This document shows positions 63,421 to 64,000 of a DNA stretch of 64,000 bases, in pieces. Under the pieces are notes generated by a model. That model did no database searches. It was not told where the DNA came from and saw only the letters and a program-made list of their open reading frames with translations. Each line of letters opens with the position of its first letter. Position 1 is the stretch's first letter. The position numbers and the translations under genes were made by a program. This stretch comes from Atrichornis clamosus (Eukaryota > Chordata > Aves > Passeriformes > Menuridae): assembly GCA_013400975.1 (NCBI GenBank), contig WBMZ01011376.1, positions 106,265-170,264 of the forward strand. The letters are read 5' to 3'.

Positions 63421-63728
63421 AAATCATAAAATCGTAGAATACAGAATGGTTTGTATTGGAAAGGACTTTAAAGATTTAGTTCCAACCCGTCTGCCATGGG
63501 CAGGGGCATCTTCCACTGGACCAGGTTGCTCAAAGCCCCATCCATCCTGGCCTGGAACACTTCCAGGGATGGGGCATCCACAGTTTCTCTGGGCAACCTG
63601 TGCCAGTGCCTCACCACCTTCACAAGAAAGAATTTCGTCCAAACATCCAATCTATACCCGCTCTCTTTCCGTTTGAAGCCAGTACCCCAGGTCCTATCAC
63701 TACGTGCCCTTGGTAAAACAGCTCCTGT
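63421..63728 (-). mobile_element. CR1 LINE 3' end, 5'-truncated at the CpG island
   Basis: Minus-strand CR1. The 3' terminus is at the left ('aatcgtagaatacagaatgg'), followed by 'tctgccatgggcaggggcat', 'cttccactggaccaggttgc', 'ccatcctggcctggaacact', 'tccagggatggggcatccac', 'tgtgccagtgcctcaccacc' and 'ggtcctatcactacgtgccc'. Read on the minus strand it encodes a C-terminal ORF2 segment with Arg-His-Trp-His-Arg-Leu-Pro-Arg and Ala-Pro-Ser-Leu-Glu-Val-Phe, open for about 80 codons. Similarity to the consensus I remember is high, so it is a fairly young copy. The recognisable part stops where the CpG-rich DNA begins. Confidence 0.95.
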
Positions 63729-63909
63729 TAGACAAAAGACAGGGATGCGTAGTTTTCGGCCCCGCGGGATGTACTGCGGGAAAGCTGCTGCTCCTCCAAA
63801 TCCCTTCTCCTTTCCTAGAAGAGCCGTTTTCCCCTCCCGCTTCCCCCCGAGACGCTGTTCCCACCCTTCCCACGGCCCGATCCCACCCCCGAGCCGCACG
63901 CGAGCCGCG

Positions 63910-64000
63910 ATGGCGCCGCCCCCGGGCCCGGCAGGAGCCCCGCCCGCTCCCGCTGCACGGCCGGGCCGCCAGCGCGCTGCTCCCGCCGGATCCGCCGCGG
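63910..64000 (+). CDS. Possible first coding exon, partial, product unknown
   Basis: An ATG at 63910-63912 sits in strong initiation context (G at -3 and G at +4, 'gccgcgatggcg'). Its frame stays open for all 30 codons to the window edge. The predicted N-terminus is rich in proline, alanine, glycine and arginine (begins Met-Ala-Pro-Pro-Pro-Gly-Pro-Ala). That composition follows from GC-rich DNA and is not diagnostic. It shows no domain, signal peptide or homology that I recognise. It could equally be 5' UTR, upstream-ORF or promoter sequence. The ATGGCG context also resembles a YY1 site, which often lies near transcription starts. Confidence 0.3.
   Translation, partial: MAPPPGPAGAPPAPAARPGRQRAAPAGSAA
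63938..63945. promoter_or_regulatory. Sp1-type GC box (CCCCGCCC)
   Basis: An exact CCCCGCCC, the complement of GGGGCGGG, inside the CpG island. GC boxes of this kind are typical in TATA-less promoters. It lies 26 bases inside the possible first coding exon, so either transcription starts further right or this box is downstream of the start. Confidence 0.55.

Larger units (their letters stand above)
63737..64000. promoter_or_regulatory. CpG island, probable gene promoter (cut by window end)
   Basis: The base composition changes sharply here. By my count 34 CpGs occur in 63721-64000, 20 of them in 63901-64000, whereas the rest of the window has very few. GC-rich motifs include a CCCCGCCC box, CCGCGG runs and C-rich pyrimidine tracts (63809-63870). 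No TATA box is visible, as is usual for CpG-island promoters. The direction of transcription is not determined: the island could serve a gene to the right on the plus strand, a leftward gene whose first intron fills the window, or both. Confidence 0.85.

Noticed and set aside
63468..63899. Minus-strand open frame of 143 codons
   Set aside because: About 80 codons are CR1 reverse-transcriptase C-terminus and the rest is CpG-island sequence. It begins at a GTG, not an ATG. Kept only as a chimeric-transcript possibility in a finding.
1..64000. tRNA, rRNA, CRISPR array, operon or prokaryotic features
   Set aside because: A read-through found no tRNA B-box-type arms, no regularly spaced repeats and no dense coding. 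The composition and repeats are those of a bird chromosome.

Overview
This is almost certainly a stretch of a bird nuclear genome. It is A+T-rich and CpG-poor over almost its whole length and contains no convincing multi-exon gene. It carries several chicken-repeat-1 (CR1) LINE fragments with the typical avian 3' end (ending in ATGATTCT-type octamers) and a remnant of an avian endogenous retrovirus. Recognisable interspersed repeats cover only about 5-6 percent by my tally, as expected for a bird. The species cannot be named; the LTR type is one I associate with non-galliform birds, but that is recollection only. Nothing suggests a prokaryote, plasmid or virus.

Layout. 1-7339 is unique non-coding DNA with a perfect 57-bp tandem duplication (2854-2969), an 11-bp hairpin (3521-3548) and traces of very old amniote repeats. 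7340-8489 is one internally deleted provirus: a nearly whole 5' LTR, a primer-binding site, about 460 bp of leader-like sequence and the last 82 bp of the 3' LTR, flanked by an imperfect 5-bp target duplication. 8490-27060 is mostly unique sequence with one eroded CR1 trace (16150-16260), GATA/TA microsatellites near 19000, a 109-base polypurine tract (19602-19710) and a pure (TTA)16-17 array (21445-21494). 27061-35140 is bounded by two clear CR1 tails, one on each strand. 35141-53283 is unique apart from a strongly diverged CR1/L3-type LINE (44380-45150) and a short CR1 tail (50222-50299). 53284-63400 has another CR1 tail (53284-53374), an internal CR1 fragment (60285-60515) and a perfect 67-bp tandem duplication (63260-63395).

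Right edge. A minus-strand CR1 tail (63421-63728) abuts an abrupt CpG island that runs from about 63737 to the end of the window. I count 34 CpG dinucleotides in 63721-64000, 20 of them in the last 100 bases. The island has a consensus Sp1 box and an ATG in strong initiation context whose frame stays open to the window edge. It is probably the promoter and 5' end of a gene. Either the gene runs rightwards out of the window and the preceding 63 kb is intergenic, or it is transcribed leftwards and the window is mostly a first intron. The sequence alone does not decide this.

No undescribed biological system could be supported. The long open frames are chance frames, or readings of repeats and low-complexity tracts. 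The items most worth a second look are the promoter-proximal tandem duplication, the provirus remnant, the ancient LINE, the polypurine tract and one in-frame candidate exon (62420-62518).
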